The notes below the pieces were generated by a model. The model did no database searches and had not been told where the DNA came from. It worked only from the letters and a program-made list of their open reading frames with translations. 64,000 nt of DNA, taken from NCBI RefSeq assembly GCF_008123965.1, contig NZ_VSTH01000021.1:148912-212911 (forward strand), in the 5' to 3' direction. The position numbers and the translations under genes were made by a program. The DNA is from Bradyrhizobium hipponense (GTDB taxonomy: Bacteria > Pseudomonadota > Alphaproteobacteria > Rhizobiales > Xanthobacteraceae). Positions 37,340 to 45,375 of this stretch are shown here, one piece after another (the first letter of the stretch is position 1; every line of letters begins with the position of its first letter).

Positions 37340-37424
37340 AATCCGAAATTCGGAATTGATGCAATTATGAATATCAGAATTTTCGATTGACTTTTTGTTT
37401 CGGAATACCGGAATGTATGTTCCG
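37340..37424. promoter_or_regulatory. Candidate operators between the S24 repressor and the GcrA paralogue
   Basis: The divergent gap is AT-rich and holds two inverted repeats: TCCGAAATTCGGA at 37342-37354 (within the longer AATCCGAAATTCGGAATT) and CGGAATGTATGTTCCG at 37409-37424 (CGGAA/TTCCG arms, 6-bp spacer). TTTCGGAATACCGG lies between. Repressor autoregulation and control of the GcrA paralogue is the natural reading, but binding is inferred. Confidence 0.55.
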
Positions 37425-37472
37425 CCACCCGACCGCGAGGGGTCAACATGTGGCGCATCACGGGACAGCAGC

Positions 37473-38006
37473 ATGGAACCGGGCCATTGGTCGTCGGAGC
37501 ACTCCGACGCGCTTCACGACTATTTTCTCAAAGGAATGTCCTATGCGGAAATCGGAAGACAAATTAACGCAAGGTTTGGAACGGCTTACTCACGCAATGC
37601 CGTGGTCGGCCGCGCCAAGCGGCTCGGACTCGCGGCGCCAGCACGGATAGCTAGTCCGTCAATCGTTCCGTCCTTGCTCAGTGAGGCCTGTCTGCTTTCC
37701 CCAGGACGTCAGACCTTGTCATATCTGAACCTGCCGCCGAAATCGGCACTGAAGCCGGCCGCGCCGGTCAAGTTGCGCTGTGTTGGCGTGCAGCCGCGCC
37801 TGATCTCTCTGGTTGAACTCGAACCAGGCGAGTGCCGCTATCCCTATGGCGGCGACAGGGATGGGGAGGAGATCACTTTCTGCGGTCATCCACTCCAGCC
37901 GGGCTCCAGTTATTGCGCGCCCCATCTCCGCCTGACTCGCCGGCCCGCAACCGGCTCCGCGCGCAACGCCGCTCCTGTCGTGCTGAGGCTCGTTTCGGCT
38001 GCCTGA
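37473..38006 (+). CDS. GcrA-like cell-cycle regulator paralogue
   Basis: A 177-residue member of the GcrA family. The N-terminal DNA-binding region reads HWSSEHSDALHDYFLKGMSY then RNAVVGRAKRLGL, matching the W-T...LW-GLS...RNAVIGK-HRLGL pattern of GcrA. The C-terminal module CRYPYGG...FCGHPLQPGSSYCAPH matches the sigma-70-contacting end of GcrA. The start at 37473 gives the family N-terminus; the frame to 37395 reads through the operators. GcrA acts with RNA polymerase at CcrM-methylated GANTC promoters. The canonical genome copy is usually elsewhere, so this divergent, repressor-linked copy is likely a paralogue of phage or island origin. Confidence 0.78.
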   Translation: MEPGHWSSEHSDALHDYFLKGMSYAEIGRQINARFGTAYSRNAVVGRAKRLGLAAPARIASPSIVPSLLSEACLLSPGRQTLSYLNLPPKSALKPAAPVKLRCVGVQPRLISLVELEPGECRYPYGGDRDGEEITFCGHPLQPGSSYCAPHLRLTRRPATGSARNAAPVVLRLVSAA

Positions 38007-38055
38007 CGGGGGCCGCCGCCGGTTCAATCGTCGATTTTCTGCAAGGAGTATTCGA

Positions 38056-38631
38056 GTGGGACGTGTTCGACGCAATAGTTCCTACAAGTTGGCCAAGATC
38101 TACGACCGCCGGTCGCGCGAGCTGCCGTTCAATGGCGAGGTGGCTGAAATCGAGGTCGACGATCCCATGGCGCTCGATTCCGGCGACAGGATCGTCGCTT
38201 TGCGTTCCATCCGCAGCGATCCGCTTGGCCGGCTGCATTCACACCATCAGATTGACGAGGTGCAATACCGAGGCGGGCGGGCGTTCCAGAGCGACTGGGA
38301 GAGGGCGGAGCGGGGGCCTCAGGCGGTGGATCCGACCCGCGAATATGTCGATGGCGCGCGCACGCGCGAGCCTGTCACCGAAAGCCAGCGCCAGGCGGTG
38401 CTGCGGCTGAACCGGATCGAGCGCGAACTCGGCACCGATGGTGCCGCGCTTGTGCACGACGTGCTGGTGCTGGGCCTGACGATGGACCAGATCGGACAGC
38501 GCCGCGCCGCCCGCACCCAGCGCTGGAACGACTTTTTTGCGCGGCGCTTTCGCGAATGCCTCGACCGGCTGGCGCTGATCTACGGTTTTGCAACAGAAGC
38601 CACGGGGCGGCGCTCCGAGCCGCATCGATAA
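38056..38631 (+). CDS. DUF6456-like protein, possible phage-linked regulator
   Basis: A 191-residue soluble protein starting from a GTG with an ideal AAGGAG site. The first 90 residues are basic and acidic stretches without a known domain. The rest (RQAVLRLNRIERELGTDGAALVHDVL, then a stretch ending CLDRLALIYGFA) follows the helical pattern of DUF6456 as I recall it, common in alphaproteobacterial and prophage proteins. It lies 49 bp after the GcrA paralogue on the same strand, so the two are probably co-transcribed. The function is unknown. Confidence 0.55.
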   Translation: MGRVRRNSSYKLAKIYDRRSRELPFNGEVAEIEVDDPMALDSGDRIVALRSIRSDPLGRLHSHHQIDEVQYRGGRAFQSDWERAERGPQAVDPTREYVDGARTREPVTESQRQAVLRLNRIERELGTDGAALVHDVLVLGLTMDQIGQRRAARTQRWNDFFARRFRECLDRLALIYGFATEATGRRSEPHR

Positions 38632-38673
38632 TGTGGGCGCTGGCGGCCTTCGCCGCTGGCGCGCCGCCGTCCG

Positions 38674-39030
38674 CTACGGATGCGGGACGATTTGGTAGGG
38701 CGTCGTATAGGGCTCGACGCGGAGCGAGGCGTTGGCGAGAAGCCCTATCCTGGCGGTCGGCGCCTGCTGCAATTCGCCGTTCGCGCCCCGATGCACGTTG
38801 TATTGCCAGACGGTGAGATCCCCCTTCTGCGCCAGTGCGTGCGCCACCCCGCTCGCGTCATTGCCGCCGAGCGCCTGAAGTTCCTCCGCTGACAGTCCGA
38901 TGATAATCTCGTCTTTGATGGTAACGATCTTGAAGAGGTTCATCTTGGTCTCCTGCGCCCATGCGCCTTGTATCGAGAAGGTGAGAAGCGCGACCGCGGC
39001 GCCCTTGATGAGATCGCAGCGAGAAAGCAT
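38674..39030 (-). CDS. Exported protein of unknown function (118 aa)
   Basis: The start MLSRCDLIKGAAVALLTFSI is a signal peptide with cleavage likely at WA-QE. The mature part (NLFKIVTIKDEIIIGLSAEELQ, ALAQKGDLTVWQYNV and PYTTPYQIVPHP) looks like a small periplasmic alpha/beta fold. The frame reaching 39213 was shortened because the extension is not family-like and precedes the signal. No known domain. It is convergent with the DUF6456-like gene. Confidence 0.6.
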   Translation of the reverse strand: MLSRCDLIKGAAVALLTFSIQGAWAQETKMNLFKIVTIKDEIIIGLSAEELQALGGNDASGVAHALAQKGDLTVWQYNVHRGANGELQQAPTARIGLLANASLRVEPYTTPYQIVPHP

Positions 39031-39741
39031 GCCGTCGTCCTTTGGTGCTGACACGCGCCTGATTCGAGACCAGCCATGGCGGCGTGGTTTGCGTGGCCGT
39101 TCGCAACTGCTTGGTCGCTCGATCTTGAACAACGGTTCATCGGCGGAAATACATATGATCTTCCAGGGCGCAATCGACGAGATGCAGAGGGCAGACAAGA
39201 AAGTCGATCCCAACGCACTCGCCGCTTCGATAAGCTTCGGTCGCCCCCGATCAAGACGCTAGAGACTGGCTGCGGGATCGATATTCGCTTTAGTCGGCGA
39301 TACAACCGGCGAGATCGGGCTCAACAATCGCGTGTATACCCTGACGAAACAATAGTCCGCGTCTGCCGATCTCTGTTCACACTGGAAAACAGACGAAACG
39401 CCGTGTCGATTGGCGGCAATCAAGCCGGCGTGCGGGATTATGCAGCCTCTTGACGCAGGTGGGTGACGGCGCTCCATAATCCTGTTATCCGGAATCGCCG
39501 TGGTGCGGTGCAGATGACGCATCGCTACGCGGGCGGTTGGGCTTGCCGAAGTGGTTGTTTCTTGTCATAGTTGCAACCTCTCGGGTTGAGCCGGTCCGCT
39601 TGGATGTGCAGTTTAGCGTGCTAACCCGCAGGTGCCCTGGCCGAGAGTTCGTCGTCGCCATGGCGCTCGATTATGGCGTTCGGTTCTCGAGTGGGGGCCT
39701 TTAGATCAGATCGCGAAGCCGATCCTTGTCATGGGTGCGAG
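39031..39741. other. Gene-poor stretch of about 710 bp
   Basis: Open frames here are short and do not look like proteins. One 35-codon frame beginning at 39155 (MIFQGAIDEMQR) is soluble-looking but has a weak ribosome site and is not called. I saw no RNA gene or repeat. Confidence 0.4.
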
Positions 39742-39927
39742 ATGAAGAACATCGAATTCGCGGCTGAACTGCACCTCAAGCTCGGCGCGCCTGCGAGCAG
39801 CACCGTCGAAAGTCTGCGGCTGATGCGGGCATTTCTGAAGCTAGCGCCTCGGCAACGTTTCGAAGTCATCAAACTCGTCGAAGACCTCGCGACTGACGAA
39901 TCGCTCCCCGAATATCCCCTGTCGTGA
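39742..39927 (+). CDS. Small helical protein of unknown function (61 aa)
   Basis: Starts MKNIEFAAELHLKLGAPASS and continues as an amphipathic helix (TVESLRLMRAFLKLAPRQRF) ending ESLPEYPLS. No domain or signal. The start was moved from 39673 to 39742 because the upstream part has no protein-like composition. Upstream of the phasin gene by about 150 bp on the same strand. Confidence 0.5.
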   Translation: MKNIEFAAELHLKLGAPASSTVESLRLMRAFLKLAPRQRFEVIKLVEDLATDESLPEYPLS

Positions 39928-40078
39928 GGCCGGGCGGCGCGCCGACGTCATATTGCTCTCCCAAGCGTTGGCCCTGCCGCACTGCCGTCGGCCCGGTTGC
40001 GCCTGCCGCCTGGTCTCACCGCTGGAAGCCAGCACGGCAAATGTGATAGTCAGTTAGAAAAAAGGGAGGAGAGCGACC

Positions 40079-40420
40079 ATGATCGAACCGAAGCTGGAAG
40101 TTCCGGCCGAACTGCGCGACCTGGCCGAGAAGACGATCGACCAAGCAGAAAGGGCATTCGGCATGTTTTTCGATGCCGCCACCAAATCGATGACGTCGGT
40201 TCCGGGGACGGGCACGGAAGTATCGAAACAGGCGCTCGCTTTTACCGAGCAGAACATGAAGGCAGCGTTCGAGCACGCCCGCAAGCTCGTTCACGCGACC
40301 GACCTTCAGGAAGCCATGCGGATCCAATCCGAATTCCTGCGCAGCCAGTTCACGAATGCCGGGGATCACATGCGCCAGATGACCGGCAACTTCATGCAAC
40401 CGGGCAAAGGCAAGTCCTGA
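40079..40420 (+). CDS. Phasin-family protein
   Basis: A 113-residue helical protein, MIEPKLEVPAELRDLAEKTI at the start, with TEQNMKAAFEHARKLVHATDLQEAM in the second half. This is the typical pattern of phasins that coat polyhydroxybutyrate granules: amphipathic helices, no signal, and an Asn-Met-Lys-Ala-Phe turn. A strong GGGAGGAGA ribosome site lies ahead of the ATG. It is a single gene with its own terminator-like hairpin downstream. A role at granules is inferred from the family. Confidence 0.82.
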   Translation: MIEPKLEVPAELRDLAEKTIDQAERAFGMFFDAATKSMTSVPGTGTEVSKQALAFTEQNMKAAFEHARKLVHATDLQEAMRIQSEFLRSQFTNAGDHMRQMTGNFMQPGKGKS

Positions 40421-40548
40421 CTATCGCGCAGTTGCGTCTGCTCACAAATTAGTCTTGCGTGGCGGCAAGAGGCGCATTTCAATTCCGGTGCAGGTCCATG
40501 ATGGGCCACCGGATGAGTCTCATTCGCCGTCCATCATCCTTTCTGCTG

Positions 40549-40575
40549 ATCCCTGTCGGTTCAACCGGCAGGGAT
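40549..40575. terminator. Terminator-like hairpin between the phasin and cytochrome c genes
   Basis: An 11-bp stem, ATCCCTGTCGG pairing with CCGGCAGGGAT (one G-T pair), closes a five-base TTCAA loop. It lies between convergent genes and could end both transcripts. A T-tract is short (TTTG). Confidence 0.65.
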
Positions 40576-40614
40576 TTGCATGTTGCGGAGTGACCGCGAT
40601 TGGCCGGCGCGATG

Positions 40615-40932
40615 CTAACGCAGCGATCCGATATAGGCTGCGATGTCGCTGGCTTCGGTCCGGCTCAGGGGAAAGTTCGGCATCTTCGGATGCGGATCGA
40701 GCAGGAAGAAAGCGAGCCTGTCTGGACTAAAGTCTGGTCTGCGCGCAACTGACGCGAAGGAGGGCACGTCTGCGCTGGCCTGGCTCTGCCCGTTCGTCAC
40801 GACGTGGCAGCTTGCGCACCAGCGTTTGGCAAGGTCGCCGCCATGATCGGCATTGGCGGCGGATGCCGCCGAACCGCCGGGGGTTGATGCCACGACGAGA
40901 AGCAGACAAATTTGCCTCAAATGCTGGTGCAT
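40615..40932 (-). CDS. Small periplasmic c-type cytochrome
   Basis: The 105-residue precursor starts MHQHLRQICLLLVVASTPGG and has a signal peptide to about SAASA. The mature part contains one haem site, WCASCH (Cys39, Cys42, His43), and the likely axial Met84 in PHPKMPNFPLS, near the end of a class-I cytochrome fold (SDIAAYIGSLR). The frame to 40977 adds an unlikely N-terminus. It stands alone, convergent with the phasin gene. It may carry electrons in the periplasm; the partner is unknown. Confidence 0.82.
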   Translation of the reverse strand: MHQHLRQICLLLVVASTPGGSAASAANADHGGDLAKRWCASCHVVTNGQSQASADVPSFASVARRPDFSPDRLAFFLLDPHPKMPNFPLSRTEASDIAAYIGSLR

Positions 40933-41187
40933 CAGGCAGCCCTTACGCATTTGCCTGCGGCTGCTCATCCGCAGCACGATCCCGGAAATTGCGAGAGATC
41001 GATGCGAGCGATGATCGACCGCAGCAGTCGGCGAGCGGAGCGATACAGATGACGGACGGGCCCCGCTATCCTTGCTGCGGGAAGGCCAAGGCTTTCGGTA
41101 TGGTCCGGCACCTGTCTCTCCGACGTTGTGCAGACAGCCTATCGCACTGGCATCGAAGAGGCCTTGATCTGGCGCAAGGCAGCCAGA

Positions 41188-42018
41188 CTAGTAATCGCCG
41201 GGATTCATGATCATCGGGCTTCTCGTATCGGCAGGCGCGAGCGAGCTGCTTGCACTGTCGCGTAAAAAGCGGTCGAGCGTCGCCTGGATCTTCTCCTTGA
41301 CCGAGTCGGGGCCGCGGTCGCTCATCTCCGTATGATGTGCGCCGGTATGGACGATGTCGATGCCTCGCGCCTTGGCTTCTTCCGGCGTCGGCAGCACCCC
41401 GGGATCGGTGACGAAATGCGGATCTTTCGAACGGAACGACAAAATCTTCATCTTATCGCTGACCACGAAAGGCACTCGGAGATTGTCGAGGGTGATCACT
41501 TTCGACACCAATTCAGGATGCTGATGGGCGACATACATGGAGACATCGCCGCCGTTGGAATGTCCGACGAGGGTGACGTGGTCGTAATCGGCGTTCTCCT
41601 GCCGCCTCTTCAGCGCGCCCAGCACGAAGAGGATGTTGGCCTCGCAGCGGATATAGACCTCGCGCCGGCCGACATATGGCTGACCGACCCGGGTCATCAA
41701 TGGCGGATCGCTCGGGAGGTCCTGCTGAATGCTGGTGACGAGATAGCCGCGCGCGGCGAGCACGTTGGCGAGGAACGAATACTCGGACGCCCTGACGGTG
41801 TTGCCATTGCTGATGATCGCGAGCGGAAGCTTCCAAAGTCCGAGATTGGCCTTGGTCTCATAGTCGCGCCGCACAGCGATCTCGACCGAGATGGGCCGCT
41901 GGCGCGAAGCGTCGAACAGCGTCAAAGTCTCATGGCGGATCGCGAACCGGCTGACGACGAAATATTCGCCGACACCGAGGACGCAAAGAAAAGCCAGAAC
42001 TACACACACCCTCTTCAT
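41188..42018 (-). CDS. Exported or membrane-anchored alpha/beta hydrolase
   Basis: A 276-residue protein starting MKRVCVVLAFLCVLGVGEYF, a signal peptide or N-terminal anchor. The hydrolase core has LAIISNGNTVRASEY near the oxyanion region, a nucleophile elbow VGHSNGGDVSMYVA and a terminal His in HTGAHHTEMSDRG. This resembles dienelactone/PAF-acetylhydrolase-like esterases. The extra 54 codons upstream to 42180 were dropped: they have no signal and enter the tpsB end. The substrate is unknown. It is last in the minus-strand direction after the TpsB gene, about 150 bp away. Confidence 0.78.
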   Translation of the reverse strand: MKRVCVVLAFLCVLGVGEYFVVSRFAIRHETLTLFDASRQRPISVEIAVRRDYETKANLGLWKLPLAIISNGNTVRASEYSFLANVLAARGYLVTSIQQDLPSDPPLMTRVGQPYVGRREVYIRCEANILFVLGALKRRQENADYDHVTLVGHSNGGDVSMYVAHQHPELVSKVITLDNLRVPFVVSDKMKILSFRSKDPHFVTDPGVLPTPEEAKARGIDIVHTGAHHTEMSDRGPDSVKEKIQATLDRFLRDSASSSLAPADTRSPMIMNPGDY

Positions 42019-42170
42019 GGGTTCCGTCTCGATCACTTTTGACTGAAGATAGATATTGCAGACCTGTAGATCGAGCGATCGTGAGCAGAGTACGTGATTA
42101 AATTTAGGCAAGTCTGTGAAAAGGGTCCCAAAAGGGCCGCATGGGATGCACCGCAGCGAAGGCTGCGCGG

Positions 42171-43967
42171 CTAGAGACACCCGGTCTTGCCGCGCTCGGG
42201 GCAGAGCCGGAAGGCGCTCGAGAGCGTAACCAGGAAGCGCGGGCTGCGGCGCTCATTGTCCGGCGCCCGGTAGCTCAAGGGGACGGCGACCCCGAAATCG
42301 GCCTGGAGGTCGTCCCACAGAAAGAGCCGCGCGCCGACCCCGGCCGATGTCAACGACAGGCCATCGCTGAGGCGGTACCCGTCGTTCCAGACGGCGCCGG
42401 CGTCGCCGAAAGCATAGAGCTGATAGCCGCTCCAATAGCGGAAACTGAGCTTCTGGTCGAAGCGCAGTTCGAGCGACCCGGCAAGACCGTTGTCGCCGCT
42501 GATCTCGGCCGCGCCATAGCCCCGGCCGAAGGCCGCACCACCCAGGTAGAACTGCTGTGAGATGAACAGCGGGCGCGACGCGGTCTGGCTCGCCGCGGAG
42601 AGCTTGAGTGACCAGGTATCGTCGAGTGTCTGGTAGCGCGTGAACCAGAAGTTCAGCACCGAGAAGTTCGACGAAGCGCCGTCGCGCGACAGAAGATCGT
42701 CGTAAAAATGGGAGGCGCCGAAGATGTCGAGGCCCTGGCGGTAGATCAGTGTCGCGTAGCTGGTGCCGCCGAAGCGGTCCTGGAGTCGATAATCGGCGGC
42801 TAGGCTCGCGAACCTGATGTGGTCATTGTACCAGGGCCCATAGAGGTCGCGTTCGGACACATTGCTGAAGGTGGTGGCCGCCGTCAGGATAAGGGACGAG
42901 GATTGCGACTGGAGCGGCACAAGGCTCGCCCGAAGCTCGAATGCATCGGTGGTGGTGATATCGTTGTCCAGGCGTCGCGCATCCCCAGGCCGGACCTCGC
43001 TGTGCAGAAGCGAAGCACCGAGACGCACGCCGTCGACGCCGACAGGGGTGTCATAGGATAGGCGTCCGAAGCGAAGTTGGCGGGGATCGTTCGCGGTCGT
43101 CGATAGGTTCACCGCCAGCGTGTCACCGGGCGTGAGATAGGAGTTGAAAGCTCCTGTCGCATAACTCTGCCACGGGCCGACCGTCGAGGATCCGAGATTG
43201 TCCAGACCGAACGAGGTGAAGATATGCCAGGTCTTCAGAAAGACGGTGAGCCGGAAGCGACCGGTTGCCAGACCGATTTCTTCAAGCGCGGTATCGGAGA
43301 TCCGTACACCCGGCCTTCCATTGATCAGATAGAGCTGGCGTTCGAGTGTGGCCAGTCGCGATGGACGCTCGGCAAGGACCGGGCCGAGCATCGGCCTAAT
43401 CCCGAATTGTTCGGCGCCGTCGCCCTTGAGCTCGGTCTCTACGATGGAGCCTTCGATCACCCGGATCTGGACGTGTCCGTTCTGAATGTCCTGTGGGGGG
43501 ATCAAGGCCCGGGTCAGATGGAAACCGACAGAGCGGTAGAGATCGCTGATGGCGCCGGCGATCGCCACAAGGTCCGCTTGGGAGACCTGTCTTCCGAGGT
43601 AGGGTTGATAGGTGCCGCTAATGTGCTCGTGCGGAAGCGCATCCGCCCCACTGATGCTCACGCCGCGAAGCACAAATTGCGGCCGGGTGTCGGCGCCGCT
43701 ATCGGGACGCCCTACAGCCGGTAGTTTGACAGACGCCCCTCTACGGGAATTTTGGTCGGTCTGCGTGTCAAAATATTTTTCGGTCTGCCGCGGATCGAAG
43801 CCGGGCTGACTCGCCTGCTGCGCGAGCGCTTGCGGAATTCCCGCAATCGTCCGCAGCAACAGGCCCATCGCGGTCGCCAAACACCTCCAGCTACGCTTCC
43901 ATGAGGGGCGCTCTCCGTAGTTCAACGGAGTGTCGCCGCAGGAATCGTAAGGAGAGGTTAGCCTCAT
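42171..43967 (-). CDS. TpsB-type outer-membrane transporter (ShlB/FhaC/HecB family)
   Basis: A 598-residue two-partner-secretion transporter that exports large exoproteins across the outer membrane. A signal peptide (MGLLLRTIAGIPQALAQ near 34-50, after a basic leader) is followed by POTRA-type residues 97-172 (FVLRGVSISGADALPHEHI) and a C-terminal beta-barrel with GAAFGRGYGAAEISGDNG, the family motif before the last strands. The start could be the ATG at 43967 or an internal one at 43868. No TpsA exoprotein gene is adjacent, unlike most pairs. It is divergent from the FecR gene. Confidence 0.85.
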   Translation of the reverse strand: MRLTSPYDSCGDTPLNYGERPSWKRSWRCLATAMGLLLRTIAGIPQALAQQASQPGFDPRQTEKYFDTQTDQNSRRGASVKLPAVGRPDSGADTRPQFVLRGVSISGADALPHEHISGTYQPYLGRQVSQADLVAIAGAISDLYRSVGFHLTRALIPPQDIQNGHVQIRVIEGSIVETELKGDGAEQFGIRPMLGPVLAERPSRLATLERQLYLINGRPGVRISDTALEEIGLATGRFRLTVFLKTWHIFTSFGLDNLGSSTVGPWQSYATGAFNSYLTPGDTLAVNLSTTANDPRQLRFGRLSYDTPVGVDGVRLGASLLHSEVRPGDARRLDNDITTTDAFELRASLVPLQSQSSSLILTAATTFSNVSERDLYGPWYNDHIRFASLAADYRLQDRFGGTSYATLIYRQGLDIFGASHFYDDLLSRDGASSNFSVLNFWFTRYQTLDDTWSLKLSAASQTASRPLFISQQFYLGGAAFGRGYGAAEISGDNGLAGSLELRFDQKLSFRYWSGYQLYAFGDAGAVWNDGYRLSDGLSLTSAGVGARLFLWDDLQADFGVAVPLSYRAPDNERRSPRFLVTLSSAFRLCPERGKTGCL

Positions 43968-44098
43968 GATTTTTCATAGTTTTTTATGGTCAATGAATGG
44001 TTAAGGCAGCGGGTGCTCTTACCGGGACTGCGGCTAATCCTATCTTGAGAGATATCCGATAAGCCTCAGAGCCGGGCTACTCCGGACTGAGGATCATC

Positions 44099-45316
44099 AT
44101 GCTTGGCAGAGATCGACTGCAGCGCGCTTTATCGGCGGCGCTGATACTGGGAAGCGCTTCTCACGCGTTCGCAGCGGAGGGCGGTGCATGGTCGGTCAGC
44201 AAGGCGACGGGAGAGGTCTGGATCGCGACGGACGGTGCGCAGCAAGTCTCGCTGAAGCAGGAAGAGACCTTGAAGTCCGGCGATACCATTCGCACCGGAC
44301 GTAACGGTCGCGTGCTCCTGGTCCGCGGTGAGGAAACGATTTTGATCTCGCCCAATTCGGTGGTCGGCTTACCGGCTGAGAAGAAGGACGGGCTCTCGAC
44401 CACCATCATCCAGCAAGCGGGTTCGATCCTGCTCGAGGTCGAAAAGCGCAACGTCAAACATTTCGAGGTCGAGACGCCCTATCTCGCGGCAGTGGTCAAG
44501 GGAACACAGTTCAGCGTTACCGTGAACGCGGGCAGCACCAAGGTCGGCGTGCTCCGCGGCCAGGTCGAAGTCTCCGACTTCAAGACGGGCCAGATTGCCC
44601 AGGTGTTGCCGGGCCAGGTGGCGACCGCCTTTGAGCACGGCAAGTCCGGTCTCAGCCTGAGCGGGGCTGGTACTTTCAATGCAATCGAGCAGGGTAAGCC
44701 GCGTGCACCCACGATCGATCGGATCCCGGTGCCGAAATCGGGCTTATCGGCTCCCCGCAACGCCGCCAACGGTCACGCATTTCATGCCCTCGGTCAGCTC
44801 GAGAAGAGCATGAAAGGCATTAAGGCGGCCAGCGCGGACTTGAAATCCCAGCAGGCGGCCCGCGGGTCCCATCTCCGGGCCGGCGTGATCCGCATCTCGG
44901 GCTCGCTTGGCGAGGTGAAGCTGAACGTCCACAAAGCGACGCACGGCCTCGCACGCGGTGCAACGGCGCCGGGCGCAATGAGAGGTCCGTCACAATCCCG
45001 CGCCGAGACGGTCTGGAGCGATGGCGCGACGAGCACGACGGCAGCCAATAGCGCCATTCAGACCGCAACGCCGACAAGTAGCGCCATAACGGGCACGAAC
45101 TCATCAGGTGCGAGCACCGCCGCGACCATGGCCGGCGCGTCTAGCGAGAATGCGCATGGGGCAAACCGCAGCTCGGTCGCGGGTAATGGCAATGCCGGTG
45201 GCAACGGAAATTCCGGCAACGGGACTGCAAGCAACGGAAGCGGCAACGAAGGCGGTAGCGGCAGCGGCAATGGGGGCGACGGCCACGGCGGCACGTCGGG
45301 ACACGGCAGACACTGA
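44099..45316 (+). CDS. FecR-domain exported protein
   Basis: The 405-residue precursor starts MLGRDRLQRALSAALILGSA and has a signal ending at SHAFA. A FecR domain follows at about 48-150 (LKSGDTIRTGRNGRVLLVRGEE, FEVETPYLAAVVKGTQFSV), and a helical linker comes next. The last 65 residues are a Gly/Asn/Ser repeat ending GHGRH. It has no anti-sigma transmembrane segment, so it is not a classical iron-dicitrate regulator. It starts a two-gene unit with the CHASE2-GGDEF-EAL gene, about 60 bp apart. Stand-alone FecR proteins next to CHASE2 signalling proteins recur, and a shared surface or envelope-sensing role is plausible. Confidence 0.8.
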   Translation: MLGRDRLQRALSAALILGSASHAFAAEGGAWSVSKATGEVWIATDGAQQVSLKQEETLKSGDTIRTGRNGRVLLVRGEETILISPNSVVGLPAEKKDGLSTTIIQQAGSILLEVEKRNVKHFEVETPYLAAVVKGTQFSVTVNAGSTKVGVLRGQVEVSDFKTGQIAQVLPGQVATAFEHGKSGLSLSGAGTFNAIEQGKPRAPTIDRIPVPKSGLSAPRNAANGHAFHALGQLEKSMKGIKAASADLKSQQAARGSHLRAGVIRISGSLGEVKLNVHKATHGLARGATAPGAMRGPSQSRAETVWSDGATSTTAANSAIQTATPTSSAITGTNSSGASTAATMAGASSENAHGANRSSVAGNGNAGGNGNSGNGTASNGSGNEGGSGSGNGGDGHGGTSGHGRH

Positions 45317-45375
45317 GGCCATTCCCTAGCGGGAGAGGGGCGCATCCGCAGAACGTGGGTGTGCGGGAGGATCGG

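Noticed and set aside
39155..39262. 35-codon frame MIFQGAIDEMQR...
   Set aside because: Weak ribosome site, no hydrophobic or domain feature, no neighbour support.
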